From the NCBI RefSeq assembly GCF_039539965.1, contig NZ_BAABED010000006.1, positions 1 to 17,900 of the forward strand: DNA of 17,900 bases. Reading direction: 5' to 3'. A program made the translations under genes and the position numbers. This document shows, one piece after another, positions 9,241 to 17,880 of this stretch. The notes beneath the pieces were generated by a model. That model saw only the letters and a list, made by a program, of their open reading frames with translations. It did not search any database and was not told where the DNA came from. Origin of the DNA: Arthrobacter methylotrophus (GTDB lineage Bacteria > Actinomycetota > Actinomycetes > Actinomycetales > Micrococcaceae). Numbering within the stretch: position 1 is the first letter of the stretch; the number at the start of each line of letters is the position of its first letter.

Positions 9241-9284
9241 GACAATTGTCTACAGCGGTCGAAGAGCCTATAGACAAAGGCTCT
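9241..9284 (-). promoter_or_regulatory. nested palindromes upstream of the transposase (putative promoter/operator)
   Basis: Between the transposase start and the terminal repeat lie a perfect 10-bp palindrome GACAATTGTC (9241-9250), the inverted pair TTGTCTA (9246-9252)/TAGACAA (9271-9277), and the inverted pair AGAGCCT (9263-9269)/AGGCTCT (9278-9284). The inverted pairs interlock. This is where the tnpA promoter should be, so binding of a regulator or the resolution system is plausible. No protein can be assigned. Confidence 0.45.
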
Positions 9285-9288
9285 GCGA

Positions 9289-9326
9289 GGAACCGCCAGA
9301 TTTTGCAGAAAAAGTACGATTACCCC
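9289..9326 (-). repeat. candidate 38-bp right terminal inverted repeat
   Basis: Read inward on the minus strand from 9326 it begins GGGGTAATCGTAC, then TTTTTCTGCAAAATCTGG, and ends TTCC. GGGG start, about 38 bp length and an AT-rich centre are usual for Tn3-family ends, and it sits 77-114 bp outside the transposase start. The KfrA-like coding similarity starts directly after it (9327), as expected for an insertion boundary. A matching left end is not clear. Confidence 0.55.
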
Positions 9327-9754
9327 GGACGAGTTCGGCGCTCAGCTTGAGCGTGAACGGGAACGTGCTGACGCAGCCGACATGCGCGCGGCCAGTCACG
9401 AGAAGCGAGCACTGCGCGAGATCGAAGGAGCGTACCGCTCGCCAGAAGAGCGAGAAGCTGGCGGAAGAACTGCGCGCGCAGTTGTGGCCACTCGGGCCGA
9501 GATACAGCAGGCGCTGTTCAGCACGCCAACGCGATCGGCGCTTGCGCGCGGGAACTGGCGGGGCGCAGCAGCAGGCAGACGCCGCCGTGTCAGCTGCGCG
9601 CGGCGGCCGATCAACTGGCGCAGACTCAGTTGCAGCTGCAGGAGCGCTGCGACGCGCTGAGCGCGCGAGACCGAGGCGGCAACGACGCGCCGGTTGGTAG
9701 ATGTGTTGAAGAAAGCGCCAGTTGGACGCGCTGGCCAGCGGCCAAAACGGCTGA
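9327..9754 (+). pseudogene. KfrA/TnpT-like coiled-coil protein, C-terminal fragment
   Basis: From 9327 the plus strand encodes a long, charged, Ala/Arg/Glu/Gln-rich coiled coil. It reads DEFGAQLERERERADAADMR, HEKRALREIE, RQKSEKLAEELRAQL, RAEIQQALFST, ADQLAQTQLQLQERCDALSA, and VLKKAQLDALASGQNG before the stop at 9752-9754. This matches the C-terminal coiled coil of plasmid KfrA-type DNA-binding proteins (or the related transposon protein TnpT). The N-terminal helix-turn-helix region is absent and the frame upstream of 9327 runs into the terminal repeat, with a stop at 9271. No start codon or RBS fits, so this is probably the remnant of a gene cut by the transposon. Its frame changes resemble those in the rest of the window and do not themselves show decay. 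Confidence 0.7.
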
Positions 9755-9757
9755 CGC

Positions 9758-9924
9758 CTAATTACCAAACGAAATAACAAGCGCCGCCTTCATCACCGAG
9801 AGGCTTATGATACGGGTCGGCTTATCTTGGTCGGCCCGCAGGTAGCGCGCCAACAATCCGGCCGCCAGCGTCGCGGCGAGACAGCGAGCAGCGCTATATT
9901 GAGATGACGGAAGCCGGATTCCAT
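9758..9924 (-). CDS. small single-span membrane protein, unknown
   Basis: From ATG 9924 one frame reads MESGFRHLNIALLAVS; after a one-base correction it continues as LAATLAAGLLARYLRADQ, then KPTRIISLSVMKAALVISF, ending GN and a TAA stop at 9758-9760. The result is about 56 residues with one strong hydrophobic segment near the N terminus and a basic tail. No clear Shine-Dalgarno is visible. It follows the cytochrome b561 gene on the same strand and is convergent with, and 3 bp from, the KfrA-like fragment. No family is recognised. It could also be read from a GTG at 9940 in a single frame as 60 residues. Confidence 0.35.
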
Positions 9925-9971
9925 GAACGATGGGCTGCACGAATAGCGACCTGGAAGAACCGTTTGCTGCG

Positions 9972-10490
9972 CTAGATCATGCGACGCAACAATCGTCTTT
10001 CACATGAACTCATGCAGAGCGCTGCGGCCGCATGCAGCCCAACAAAGATGTACACGAGGTGGCACCTGACTCATGCACCTCCTTGCTGAGGCTCGCCAAG
10101 CTCTTGTCCTGCAAAAGGGGGAGCGTCAAAGTCAGCCCGAACGGCTGAATCGGCTTACACCCCCAGGCCAGCGCCAGCACGCCAAGAATGGGCATCCGAC
10201 CATCAACAGGTAGAGCACGCCCATGCGTGAGGCATGCTGCACGCTGCAGCAGTTGTGGGCAGGGGACGGTGCCGGCGGCTGGGTTCCCCAGCGGACAAAT
10301 AAACGCAGCACCATCAACGCGAGCACGGACAGCCCCGCGGTCTGATGAACCGCAAATGCCGCGGTGCGCGCGGTGCTGCCTTTGGGAAAAAAGTCGTGGA
10401 TCTCGATCGCCACCACGGCAATCGTGACGGCAGGAATACCAGCCAATGCAGGGATCGCATGGCAAGGAGTATTCTTTGTTCAGAGCGCAT
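9972..10490 (-). CDS. cytochrome b561-family membrane protein, frameshifted
   Basis: Four-helix di-haem cytochrome b of the prokaryotic b561 family, an inner-membrane electron carrier. Start ATG 10490 has AGGTGG upstream and gives MRSEQRILLAMRSLHWLV (helix 1, haem-ligand His). Next come VTIAVVAIEIHDFFPKGSTA, AFAVHQTAGLSVLALMVLRL (helix 2, His), LYLLMVGMPILGVLALAWG (helix 3), PIQPFGLTLTLPLLQDKS, KEVHE and a last helix with HAAAAL followed by HEFM. It ends LLRRMI with TAG at 9972-9974. About 173 residues is normal. Frame changes occur near 10440, 10190-10250 and 10010. It sits downstream of the CDF transporter on the same strand. Such genes occur beside heavy-metal efflux operons in Cupriavidus-like bacteria, but a direct role in metal handling is not established by this sequence. 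Confidence 0.85.
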
Positions 10491-10641
10491 AAAACCACCT
10501 AGAAATTGGAGTGTGTGAATCATGGCTGCGCAGTACAACATCTATGTACTCGCATGCCCCGTTACGGAGAGCAGCGACTTCTGATCGATCGCCGCCGCGA
10601 TACGGAAAACAGTTGTTGCAGATCAAAAAGGAAAAACACGT

Positions 10642-11554
10642 TTAGGTCGGTTGCCTCCACAGGTCCACGTGGGTCATTACGTTGAGCACATCGCGGCGCA
10701 GCATGACGCGGCGCCGCGCTTCCAATGCAATGTGTGGCCTTGTCTCACGTTGGCACGCGCATCGACTTCCAGGTGGACATCGACCAGGATCATGTCGCCC
10801 ATGCGGCGGGTCTTGACGTCGTGTACGCCGTGCACCCCGGCGTTTCCAGCATCGTTTGGTGGATCGCCTCAACGGTTTCCTGGTCGACGGCACGGTCCAT
10901 GAGATCGTGCAGCGCCTCCACCCGAAGTGCCAACCATGCGCGTCACCATCAGGCCGACGATAGGGCAGCCACAGGATCAAGCAGGCGGTAGCCGAACACA
11001 TTGCCCACAATGCCGAGCGCCACCACCACGACGAGGCGGCGTCCGAGCGTGCGTGCCAGGCGTTGGCGACAGCATGCTGGAGCGCACACGCTCGGCAACG
11101 GCAGCATGTAGCGGAACAGCAGCTCCTTTGCCGCCAGCGCCCGAGAGCGACCCACAGGCCGATGAGCTTGACTGGCTGAATGGCCTCGGGTGTGCTCAGC
11201 TTCACCACTGCATTCCAAAGCATGCCGACCCGACGCCAGCAATAGCAAGCGAGCACTACGACGCGGCGTTCTCGAAGCGTGGTGGCCATAGTGGTGAGTT
11301 GCATCCGGTCCTTTCTGGCTGTGGTGGCTGGCAAACAGCAACAACGAAGTCCGAGATCAAATCGGACAACGAGTGGATGGCATCGGCCACCAACGCTGGG
11401 AGCCGGCCAGGATGCCCGCCACGACTTGTGCAACGGTCAAGCTCAGGTTGACGCCCACGCTCACCAGCGTGGTGCGCCGTGCGGCTGCCTGGTTGGTCGC
11501 ACTGTCTTCGGTATCCAGGTCGATCTTGAGATCGAGGTCTTCGGGATGTCGCAT
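10642..11554 (-). CDS. cation diffusion facilitator (CDF) transporter, CzcD/FieF-like, frameshifted
   Basis: Inner-membrane cation/proton antiporter exporting Zn2+, Co2+, Cd2+ or Fe2+ from the cytoplasm. It starts MRHPEDLDLKIDLDTED at 11554. TM1 is VSVGVNLSLTVAQVVAGILA and TM2 ADAIHSLSDLISDFVV, with the HxxxD metal-site signature. Then come HHYGHHRFENAAS, LWNAVVKLSTPEAIQPVKL, and TM5 ANAWHARSDAASS, again HxxxD, followed by VGNVFGYRLLDPVAAL. The cytoplasmic C-terminal domain reads AIHQTMLETPG, GDMILVDVHLEVDAR and LNVMTHVDLWRQPT, with stop at 10642-10644. About 304 residues is the usual length. The motifs are complete once frames are joined. It lies 114 bp downstream of czcC on the same strand and probably belongs to the efflux cluster. 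Confidence 0.9.
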
Positions 11555-11667
11555 GATTCATCTACGTTAGGACACGTGGAGTACGCCGCTGCTTCGGTCG
11601 TTGCGAACGCACCCACGTTGATGGTTATCGCTATCTATTCATGGGGCATGTAAGGTGTTGCTCAAGA

Positions 11668-12907
11668 TCAGTCATCGAAATCCCACATGCGATGCAGATC
11701 CAGCTGGAGCCGGCTGTCCGCCTCCGTACGTTCACCCGAGCGAGCCGCTCGGCCAACACTGCGTCGGCAAGGCTGCGGCGTGCCACCAACAGCTCGGTCA
11801 AGCCGGACTCGCCGGCGCGAAACGCGCGGGTGGCGCGATCGGCTGCGCATCTCTGTAACGTAGCCGCTTCGATCTGTGCCTGCGCGGCTCCCCCTTTGCC
11901 TTGCAAGTCACGATAGAGCACGTCGAATTCCGCACCCAGGCGTCGTTCTGCACCGAGTCTGCGGCGAGCTGCAGCTTCCGCATCGGCGCGGCCGCTGCTG
12001 CGGCAGTACGGCGATGCGCAGAGCCGAGCGCATCGCCACGCTCACTCCCATGATGCGTTCCGCACCACCACGCTCCACCGATACGAACATGCCGACGGTG
12101 GGATGGGCCGGCGCTCCAGATCTGCACGCTTGGCCATCTGCTGTGCCTGCACCTCTTCCGCCATGGCAAGCCGGTACTCGTGGCTGTCCTGTATGTACTG
12201 CGTGCGCAATCGTTCGGTGGGTCTGCGGCAACACAGGCAGCGCGGTGTCAGCGGCATCATGGGCCGGGCAACCCGGAAAACGGGCCTGCAGTTCCGCCTG
12301 CGCGGCCTGTTCGGCTGCAGCGGCCGTCGCCAGTGCGGCTTGCATGCGAGCTGGTCAGCTGCTGCCAGTTCACCGTCCAAGCGCGAAGCGTCACCAACTG
12401 GACCGGCGGGCGTCAGCGTCGCCAACTCGGCCGCAGCCCGGGCATTCTCCTGAGCGGCCTGGCGTGCTTGCCCTGCCCGCACAGCAGCAAACCACAGCGA
12501 GAGGATCTGCCGCGATGCTTCGTGGCGTGCGTCCTTCACCGCAAGTTGCCCAGCCTCGGCCGCCGCATCAGCAAGCTGGCCATCGGCTTGAGCTTGCCCC
12601 ACAGCCTCAACGGCCGCTCCACGGCGATCTGCCCTTCGGCATGTCGCTCAGATGGATCTCGGACTGACGCCCCTGTCCGATCGCTCTCACCACAGTCTCG
12701 GGCCGTCCCGCTCGAATGCCTTCGGACGGGCCAGCGTGGCATCGCGCCGGGCTTCGGCCGTCATCACCTCGGGCGATTGCGCCACCGCTTCACGCACCGA
12801 GCTCTCAGCGGGTAGGTAGCCGGCGTGTTCTGCGCTTGCGCGGCGGTGCCGCAAAGCAGCATCACGCCGGCTCCGGCCAATGCGAAGCGAAACATGTTCA
12901 ACCTCAT
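11668..12907 (-). CDS. czcC: CzcC-like outer-membrane factor (TolC family), frameshifted
   Basis: Outer-membrane channel of the tripartite RND efflux pump. The start is ATG 12907 (GGGAG 6 nt upstream), overlapping the presumed czcA stop; ATG 12895 is the alternative. The signal peptide is MFRFALAGAGVMLLCGTAAQA. The mature part is Ala/Glu/Arg-rich helix, typical of TolC-type periplasmic barrels: REAVAQSPEVMTAEARRDA, IGQGRQSEIHLSDMPKGQIA, GQLAVKDARHEASRQILSLW followed by FAAVRAGQARQAAQEN, ERLRTQYIQDSHEYRLAMAE, VGMFVSVERGGAERIMGVSV. It ends GESGLTELLVARRSLADAVL followed by ADSRLQLDLHRMWDFDD. About 413 residues matches CzcC proteins. It is third in the B-A-C order, and the CDF transporter follows. 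Confidence 0.88.
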
Positions 12908-15900
12908 TGCAAATCTCCCTGCCCGTCGGCCGTCGGGCCCGGGGCATACCAAAGCGTTCAAACAGCAAGGGGAGCAGGAGCAGCGTCAGTGCCGTCGAAG
13001 AAAGCAACGCCCCGACACTACGATCGCCAGCGGCGTTGAATCTCCGACCTGGCCCGCTGGCCAATAGCAGCGGAATCATTCCCAGTGCGGTAATGCAGGC
13101 TGTCATCAGCACCGGCCGCAGGCGGTCTTGCACGCCCACACGCACGGTTTCCGCCATGCTTGACCCGACTCCAGCAAGGTGTTGAAGTGCGAGACCAGCA
13201 CACACCATTGAGCACCGCGATCCCGAGCAGCGCGATAAAGCCGACGGAGGCCGGCACCGACAGGTACTCGCCGATATCCGCAGCGCGGCGATGCCGCCTA
13301 CGAGGGCAAACGGAATGTTCGCGACGACCAGCACCGCTGCCGCACCGAGCGGAACGTGAGCATCAGCAGCAAAAGATGGCGCCCAAGGCCAGCGGCACGA
13401 CCAGTGCTAGACGCGCCGCCGCACGTTGCTGATTCTCGAATGGCCGCCCAGACAACACGCAGTCCTTTCGGCAGCGTGCTGATGCTGCCAACGCACCCTG
13501 TGCTTCTGCACAAAGCCGGCAGATCCGGCCTTCACGTTGGCCTGGATCACAGCAAACCGGGCTCCGTCTTCATGATTGATGCGCACCGGCCGTCCACGCG
13601 TTCGATGCGGGCCAGAACGAGAGCGGCCAAGTTTTGCCATCTGGCGCCGTCACCAGGAGGCGGTGAGGTTCTCCGGCGCTTGGCGCAGGCCCGCTCCGCC
13701 GCGCAGGATCAGCGGTGTACGCATAATGCCTTCGGGCACTACGCCAATTCGGTCACCTTCGATCAGGGCTCGCAACTGCGTTTGCAGGGCATCTCCGGTA
13801 AAGCCGCGTGGCGACTGCCGCGCGATCCAGCGAGACCTTCAGGTACTGCACACCACTGTTGCTGGGCGCGATCACCTCGGCGGCGCCACGGATGGAGCGC
13901 ACCTTGGCAGCAATGGCTGTGCGGCGCGTCAATAGCGGCGAGATCGCTGCCGAAGAGCTTGATGGCGATATCCCGCGCGTACGGTCAGCATCTCCGACAC
14001 GCGCATCTCGATCGGCTGCGTGAAGCCATAGATCACGCCGGGAAGCGCTCCATCACGTGACGAATGGCTGTCGCGATGTCTCCTTGCTGCCGCGCCACTG
14101 GTCCTTGGGCTTGAGCACCAGGAAGGTGTCGGTCTCATTCAGACCCATCGGGTCAGGCCCAGGTCGTCGGAGCCGGTGCGCGCGCACGATGGAGCGGATC
14201 TCGGGCACCTCTTTGAGCAGCGTTTGCTGCACGCGTTGGTCAGGTCCAGCGATGCTGCAGGAAACAGACGCGCTCTTTTGCAACAGCACAATCAGATCGC
14301 CTTCGTCCATGGTCGGCATGAACGTCTTGCCGACTGACATGTACAGCACCACGGCCACGACCAGCGCCCCCGCCACGCCAAACACGATGCGGCGGCGCGC
14401 CGTGGTCCAGGCCTGCAGGCGGGCAAAGCCACCCGCCACTTGCGCATCAGCCAAGGCGCCTCATCCGCATGCGCGAGCAGCAGCATGGAGGCCAACGCCG
14501 GCACGACCGTAAAGGCGATCACCACAGACGAGGCCAGTGCCAGCATGATGGTCAGCGCCACCGGCCCGAACAACTTGCCCTCCAGCCCTGCAATGACAAC
14601 AGCGGCAGGAACACGATGGCGATGATGGAAACGCCGGAGAGCATCGGCACCGCAACCGGTAGCCACTGCGTGACGGATCACGGCCCGCGCAGCGCTGGAT
14701 CGGTTTGTGGTCTTGGGCACGCGCCATGGCGGTCTCAATGTTCTCCACCACAACGACCGCCGCATCCACCAGCATGCCCAGAGCAATGGCCAGTCCACCA
14801 GGCTCATCAGGTTGGCGGTCAGGCCCACGTAGGCATCAGCAGGAAGGTCGCCAGCATCGACAGCGGCAGCGTGGCCGCCACCACCAGCGCCGCCCGCACA
14901 CCGCCCAGGAACAGGTACAGCGTGATGACCACCAACACGCTGCTTCAATCAGCGCACGCACCACCGTGTTGGCTGCGCGTGTCACCAGCTCGCCACGGTT
15001 GTAGAACACGTGTGCCGACATGCCCTTGGGCAGTTGAGGGCCAAGCGTGTCCAACCGTTCTGTACCGCCTCGACCAGCTTGCGGGATCGCTGCCGCGCAG
15101 GCCCAGCACCAGCCTTCGACTACCTACCGTTGCCATCCTTGCTGACGGCGCCGTTGCGGGTCGCTCACCCAGCTGCACGGTGGCCACATCGCCCACGGTG
15201 ACGCAGGGTTTGGACGCCGGACTCTGCGCTGGCACCACGACAATCGCTCGCAGATCGTCGAGCCGCGCACGCGCCTTCCACGCGGACCACCCGTGCTCGT
15301 CACCGCGATCAAGCCGGCCCCCCCATCGTTGCGATTGTTGGCATCCAGCGCCTGGCGCAGCTGCTCCAGCGTCACCCCCGTGCACGCAAGCGTGCGGATC
15401 GGGCGTTACCTCATAGCTGCGGACCTCGCCACCCAATGCGTTGACATCGGCCACGCCAGGAACGGTGCGCAACGCGGCCGGATGACCCAGTCCAGCACTC
15501 GGCGCCGCTCCGCAGCGAGTAGCGTCGCCCTCCACGGGTGAACATGAACATCTCGCCCAGCGGCGTGGTGATCGGCGCTAGGCCACCCACGCTGTCGACG
15601 GCAGGTCGCGGGCAAGACCTGCCAGGCGCTCCGACACTTGCTGGCGTGCCCAGTAGACGTCACACCCTCTTCAAAATCGACCGTCACGTCGCTGATGCCG
15701 TATTTGGACACCGAGCGCACGATCGTCTTATGCGGAAGGCCGAGCAGTTCCTGCTCGATGGGCGTCGAGACACGCTGCTCGACTTCTTCCTGCGTCATGC
15801 CCGGCACCTTGAGCACGACCTTGACCTGCGTCGGCGAGATATCGGAAACGCATCAATCGGCAGGTTCAGGTAAGCCCAGACGCCAGCGGCAGCAAGCACG

Positions 15901-15964
15901 CCGGCCGCGATCAGCACTGTACACGCTGGCGCAAAGAAAACTCAATCAGGCGGGACAGCATCAT
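12904..15964 (-). CDS. czcA: CzcA-like heavy-metal RND efflux pump (HME-RND), frameshifted
   Basis: Inner-membrane proton-driven pump of the heavy-metal-efflux RND family, trimeric, moving divalent cations from the periplasm through the CzcCB partners. It starts MMLSRLIEFSLRQRV at 15964, overlapping the czcB stop (ATGATG). Pieces in order are KVVLKVPGMTQEEVEQRVST, HKTIVRSVSKYGISDVTVDF, PGVADVNALGGEVRSYEV, LGPQLPKGMSAHVFYNRGEL, then TM4 GMLVDAAVVVVENIETAMAR, whose acidic residues form the proton path. Later come GPVALTIMLALASSVVIAFT, VGKTFMPTMDEGDLIVLLQ, GLNETDTFLVLKPKDQW, PGVIYGFTQPIEMRVSEML, GPVRINHEDGARFAVIQANV, LGVIFLLLMLTFRSVRQ, ASVGFIALLGIAVLNGVV, RPVLMTACITALGMIPLLLA and LLSSTALTLLLLPLLFERF. 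About 1020 residues is family size. The stop is assigned to TGA 12904-12906 by overlap with czcC. Metal specificity (Zn, Co, Cd, Ni or Cu) cannot be fixed from these motifs. Confidence 0.93.
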
Positions 15965-17028
15965 TGTTCTCCCGCCAGCAAGCCTTGAGTGCACCGACGC
16001 CCGCAACCGCTACGCGTGTCCCTGTGGGCAGATTGGCGCGCACGACAGCGACGGCGTCATCCGTACTGGCAACGGCGACCTCCTGGAAGCGGAAGCCTTT
16101 GTCGGTGGCGACAAACACGCCGGAAGCCGGAACGTAGGCCAACGCGCCCGCCGGAACCCGCACCAGCCCCGAGCGCCCGCGCCGGTAGCGCCGCGCAGCT
16201 TGAGCGTGACGTTGACGCTCTCGCCGGCACGCAGATCGCCACAGCGCTCCAGCGACGCCCGCACGCGCACCCCTGCCGTACCGTCACCCGAAGGCGCAAC
16301 GCCAATGACCGTACCGCTTGCACACGCGCACGATCTCGATGCGGTCGCCTATGGTTGGCACAGGCACATCGCGGCCAACCAGCAGGTCCAGCTCCAGCGC
16401 AGCCGGGTCAACGATCCGGAAAAGCGGCGCGGCCGCTTCAACTCGCGCCCCCGGAACAGCGTTGACCTCCGACACCACGCCGCCATGATTCGCGATCAGT
16501 TGCGCTTCGCCGCCCGCGCCAGCGAATGCGATACCTGCGGAAGCCAGTTCGGCCCGGCGCCATGGCCATGGCGTTGGCCTCAGCGCCCGCGCCTGCGTTG
16601 CCTGCCAGCGGTTCCGGCGATGATGCCGTCATCAAAGAGCGCCTTATCGCGGGCGAGCGATTGCTGCGCCAAACGCGCCTGCGAGTTGGCCTCGTGAGCG
16701 CGCGGCTCGCTTCAAAGAGCGCGGCTCAGGAAACTCGCCAGCGGTTGACTCGGGCGGACGGTCTGCCCCAGTGACACCAGCGCGCGAGGCACACGCCCGC
16801 GTACGGAGCGCCACCACATATTGCGCATCCGGCTTGAACACGACACGTGCGTGGGTGCCGACTTCCAAGCCCCCAGAAGCTGCGACCGAGCTAAAGCGCA
16901 CACCCAGTGCGCGCGCCTGTTCGGCCGACAGAGACACTGCCTGTGCCGCCGGTTGAGCAGTAGCCCAACGCACAGGAAATGGGTCAGTGCAATCGATGCC
17001 CAACCACCACAATTCGTTTGAGAAACAT
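15961..17028 (-). CDS. czcB: CzcB-like membrane fusion protein, frameshifted
   Basis: Periplasmic adaptor linking the RND pump to the outer-membrane factor. Start ATG 17028 (GGAG 8 nt upstream) gives MFLKRIVVVG, then a hydrophobic anchor or signal segment. Pieces are SLSAEQARALGVRFSSVAAS, VGTHARVVFKPDAQYVVAL, VSLGQTVRPSQPLASFLS (first half of the lipoyl-like domain), ARLAQQSLARDKALFDDGII (helical hairpin), GGVVSEVNAVPGARVEAAAP followed by LFRIVDPAALELDLLVG (second half and beta-barrel), DLRAGESVNVTLKLRGA, ALAYVPASGVFVATDKGFRF and LPTGTRVAVAGVGALKA. It ends LAGEQ, with its TGA in the czcA start (ATGATG). At about 355 residues it is shorter than classical CzcB and close to the small adaptors of B-A-C-ordered operons. 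No His-rich N-terminal extension is visible. Confidence 0.88.
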
Positions 17029-17277
17029 GCCTGACTCCAATCCACGAAGGCAACGCTGTCGGCGTCATCCTCCAACTGCGTCGCCTCCGAAGCGGCACGA
17101 ACACCGACTGCGGCGTGGCGCTTCGAGGCGACGCGAACAAGAATGTAGGAACAGTGGATGGCCAGCGGATAGCAATGCAGCTACGCCTTGTGGCGTCGAG
17201 CGAACGTGATGGGTCAGAAGCCAATGCTCCTAACGAATTCATGATCGCTACGGTGGGCGTGATGGGGCTGTTGCAGA
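17029..17277 (-). other. 249-bp gap between small gene and czcB
   Basis: No gene could be assigned. One frame stays open from ATG 17242 through the czcB start (MNSLGALASDPSRSLDA), and another reads ASEATQLEDDADSVAFVDWS just before czcB. Neither has a convincing RBS or recognisable motif, so a further small protein with a frameshift remains possible. The czcB ribosome binding site (GGAG) is at the left end. Confidence 0.4.
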
Positions 17278-17553
17278 TCACTCAACGAGTGTTTTCTGCT
17301 GCACCGTGACGCGCGTGCCGTCCCGCTGCTTAGGATCAGCAGGCGGTGGGGGAGCCTGCGCTGGAGGCGTTCGATTGATGCGATCGGCCAGCGCGCGCGA
17401 ATTGGTGCTGGCCGAAAGACTGGGCGTGATAATGGCTGAACAGGCAAGCGCTGCCAGCAGAAGAACGGTGAGTGCCGATAACCCGGCCCCGCAGCAGCCC
17501 AAAGAAATCCGGCGAGATCCGATGGACCGATCGAGGGCTCTACATAACCTCAA
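17278..17553 (-). CDS. small membrane-anchored, proline-rich protein, unknown
   Basis: About 91 residues in one unbroken frame from a TTG at 17553, which overlaps the end of the preceding small gene; no ATG is available in frame. It has a basic N terminus, one hydrophobic segment (GLSALTVLLLAALACSAII), then a hydrophilic tail with NRTPPAQAPPPPADPKQRDG and an end QQKTLVE. This looks like a signal anchor or uncleaved signal followed by a Pro-rich periplasmic stretch. The ALAC sequence only loosely resembles a lipobox. It lies between another small exported protein and czcB on the same strand. No family recognised; a CzcI-like accessory or regulatory role is a guess from position. Confidence 0.5.
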   Translation of the reverse strand: MRLCRALDRSIGSRRISLGCCGAGLSALTVLLLAALACSAIITPSLSASTNSRALADRINRTPPAQAPPPPADPKQRDGTRVTVQQKTLVE

Positions 17554-17798
17554 AGGGTTCCCTGCTCGTCAGAGCCAGCTCGCGATCAGAGATACCCCTC
17601 ATGCGCGGAGGCTCGATGATGGGAAGATCCGAGGGATTGAAATGAGAATCAAACCGCGCAGAAAGCGCGGTGTGCACGTGCAGGCCAGTCTGTTTCGGAA
17701 TTCCGAAATGGCGTGCAGAAGTGGGTCAGCAGCTGCAGCAACACGATAAGAAGCAGCAACACAGCCCGAAGCGAGATGCTTAGGGTTGCACGTGACAT
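17540..17798 (-). CDS. small exported protein at head of efflux cluster, CzcI-like position
   Basis: Start ATG 17798 reads MSRATLSISLRAVLLLLIVL followed by LQLLTHF, a basic N terminus and a strong hydrophobic segment (signal peptide or anchor). After one or two one-base frame changes near 17690-17720 it continues as TGLHVHTALSARFDSHFNPS, PIIEPPRMRGISDRELALTS and REPFEVM, with TAG at 17540-17542. This is about 86 residues with His residues in the mature part (LHVHT, DSHF). Starts further upstream in the same frame (for example MPCATMPRM) are possible. It opens the czcBAC cluster, where known systems often carry a small periplasmic protein such as CzcI, but no sequence similarity to CzcI is evident to me. 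Confidence 0.55.
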
Positions 17799-17860
17799 GC
17801 GCGGCATTGTAGCGCATGGCATCGCGTTGAATGTACTGATGGGATGCTGCCGTACTAAGG

Positions 17861-17880
17861 GTACGCAAACGTACAACGTA
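17861..17880. promoter_or_regulatory. GTAC-containing inverted repeat upstream of the efflux cluster
   Basis: GTACG-CAAA-CGTAC (17861-17874) is an inverted repeat with 5-bp arms and a 4-bp centre. Further GTAC/CGTA copies lie on either side (CGTACT at 17851-17856, CGTA at 17877-17880). It is 63 bp upstream of the first gene, a suitable place for an operator of a metal-responsive regulator. No convincing -35/-10 pair was identified and no regulator gene lies in the window. Confidence 0.3.

Larger units (their letters stand above)
5000..9326. mobile_element. Tn3-family transposon module (recombinase, small protein, transposase); left end undefined
   Basis: The module is tyrosine recombinase (+), small TnpC-like gene (+) and transposase (-) in convergent arrangement, plus a candidate right terminal repeat at 9289-9326 just outside the transposase start. 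The organisation recalls the TnpS/TnpC/TnpA part of Tn4651/Tn4652-type elements; the divergent TnpT partner was not found beside the recombinase. The left end given here is only the start of the recombinase. If the weak repeat at 3864 is real, the element is about 5.5 kb and carries the His-tailed EamA transporter as cargo. Confidence 0.7.

Noticed and set aside
10522..10584. 20-codon plus-strand ORF (MAAQYNIYVLACPVTESSDF) with GGAG upstream
   Set aside because: Too short and isolated, antisense-oriented between two minus-strand genes, with no family; could be chance.
11876..12667. Plus-strand open frame of 263 codons
   Set aside because: Antisense to the CzcC-like gene; Cys/Arg/Pro-rich, shadow-like composition without recognisable domains.
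14469..15416. Plus-strand open frame of 315 codons
   Set aside because: It lies antisense to czcA, whose conserved motifs occupy the minus strand; it has no family motifs and is a GC-rich shadow.
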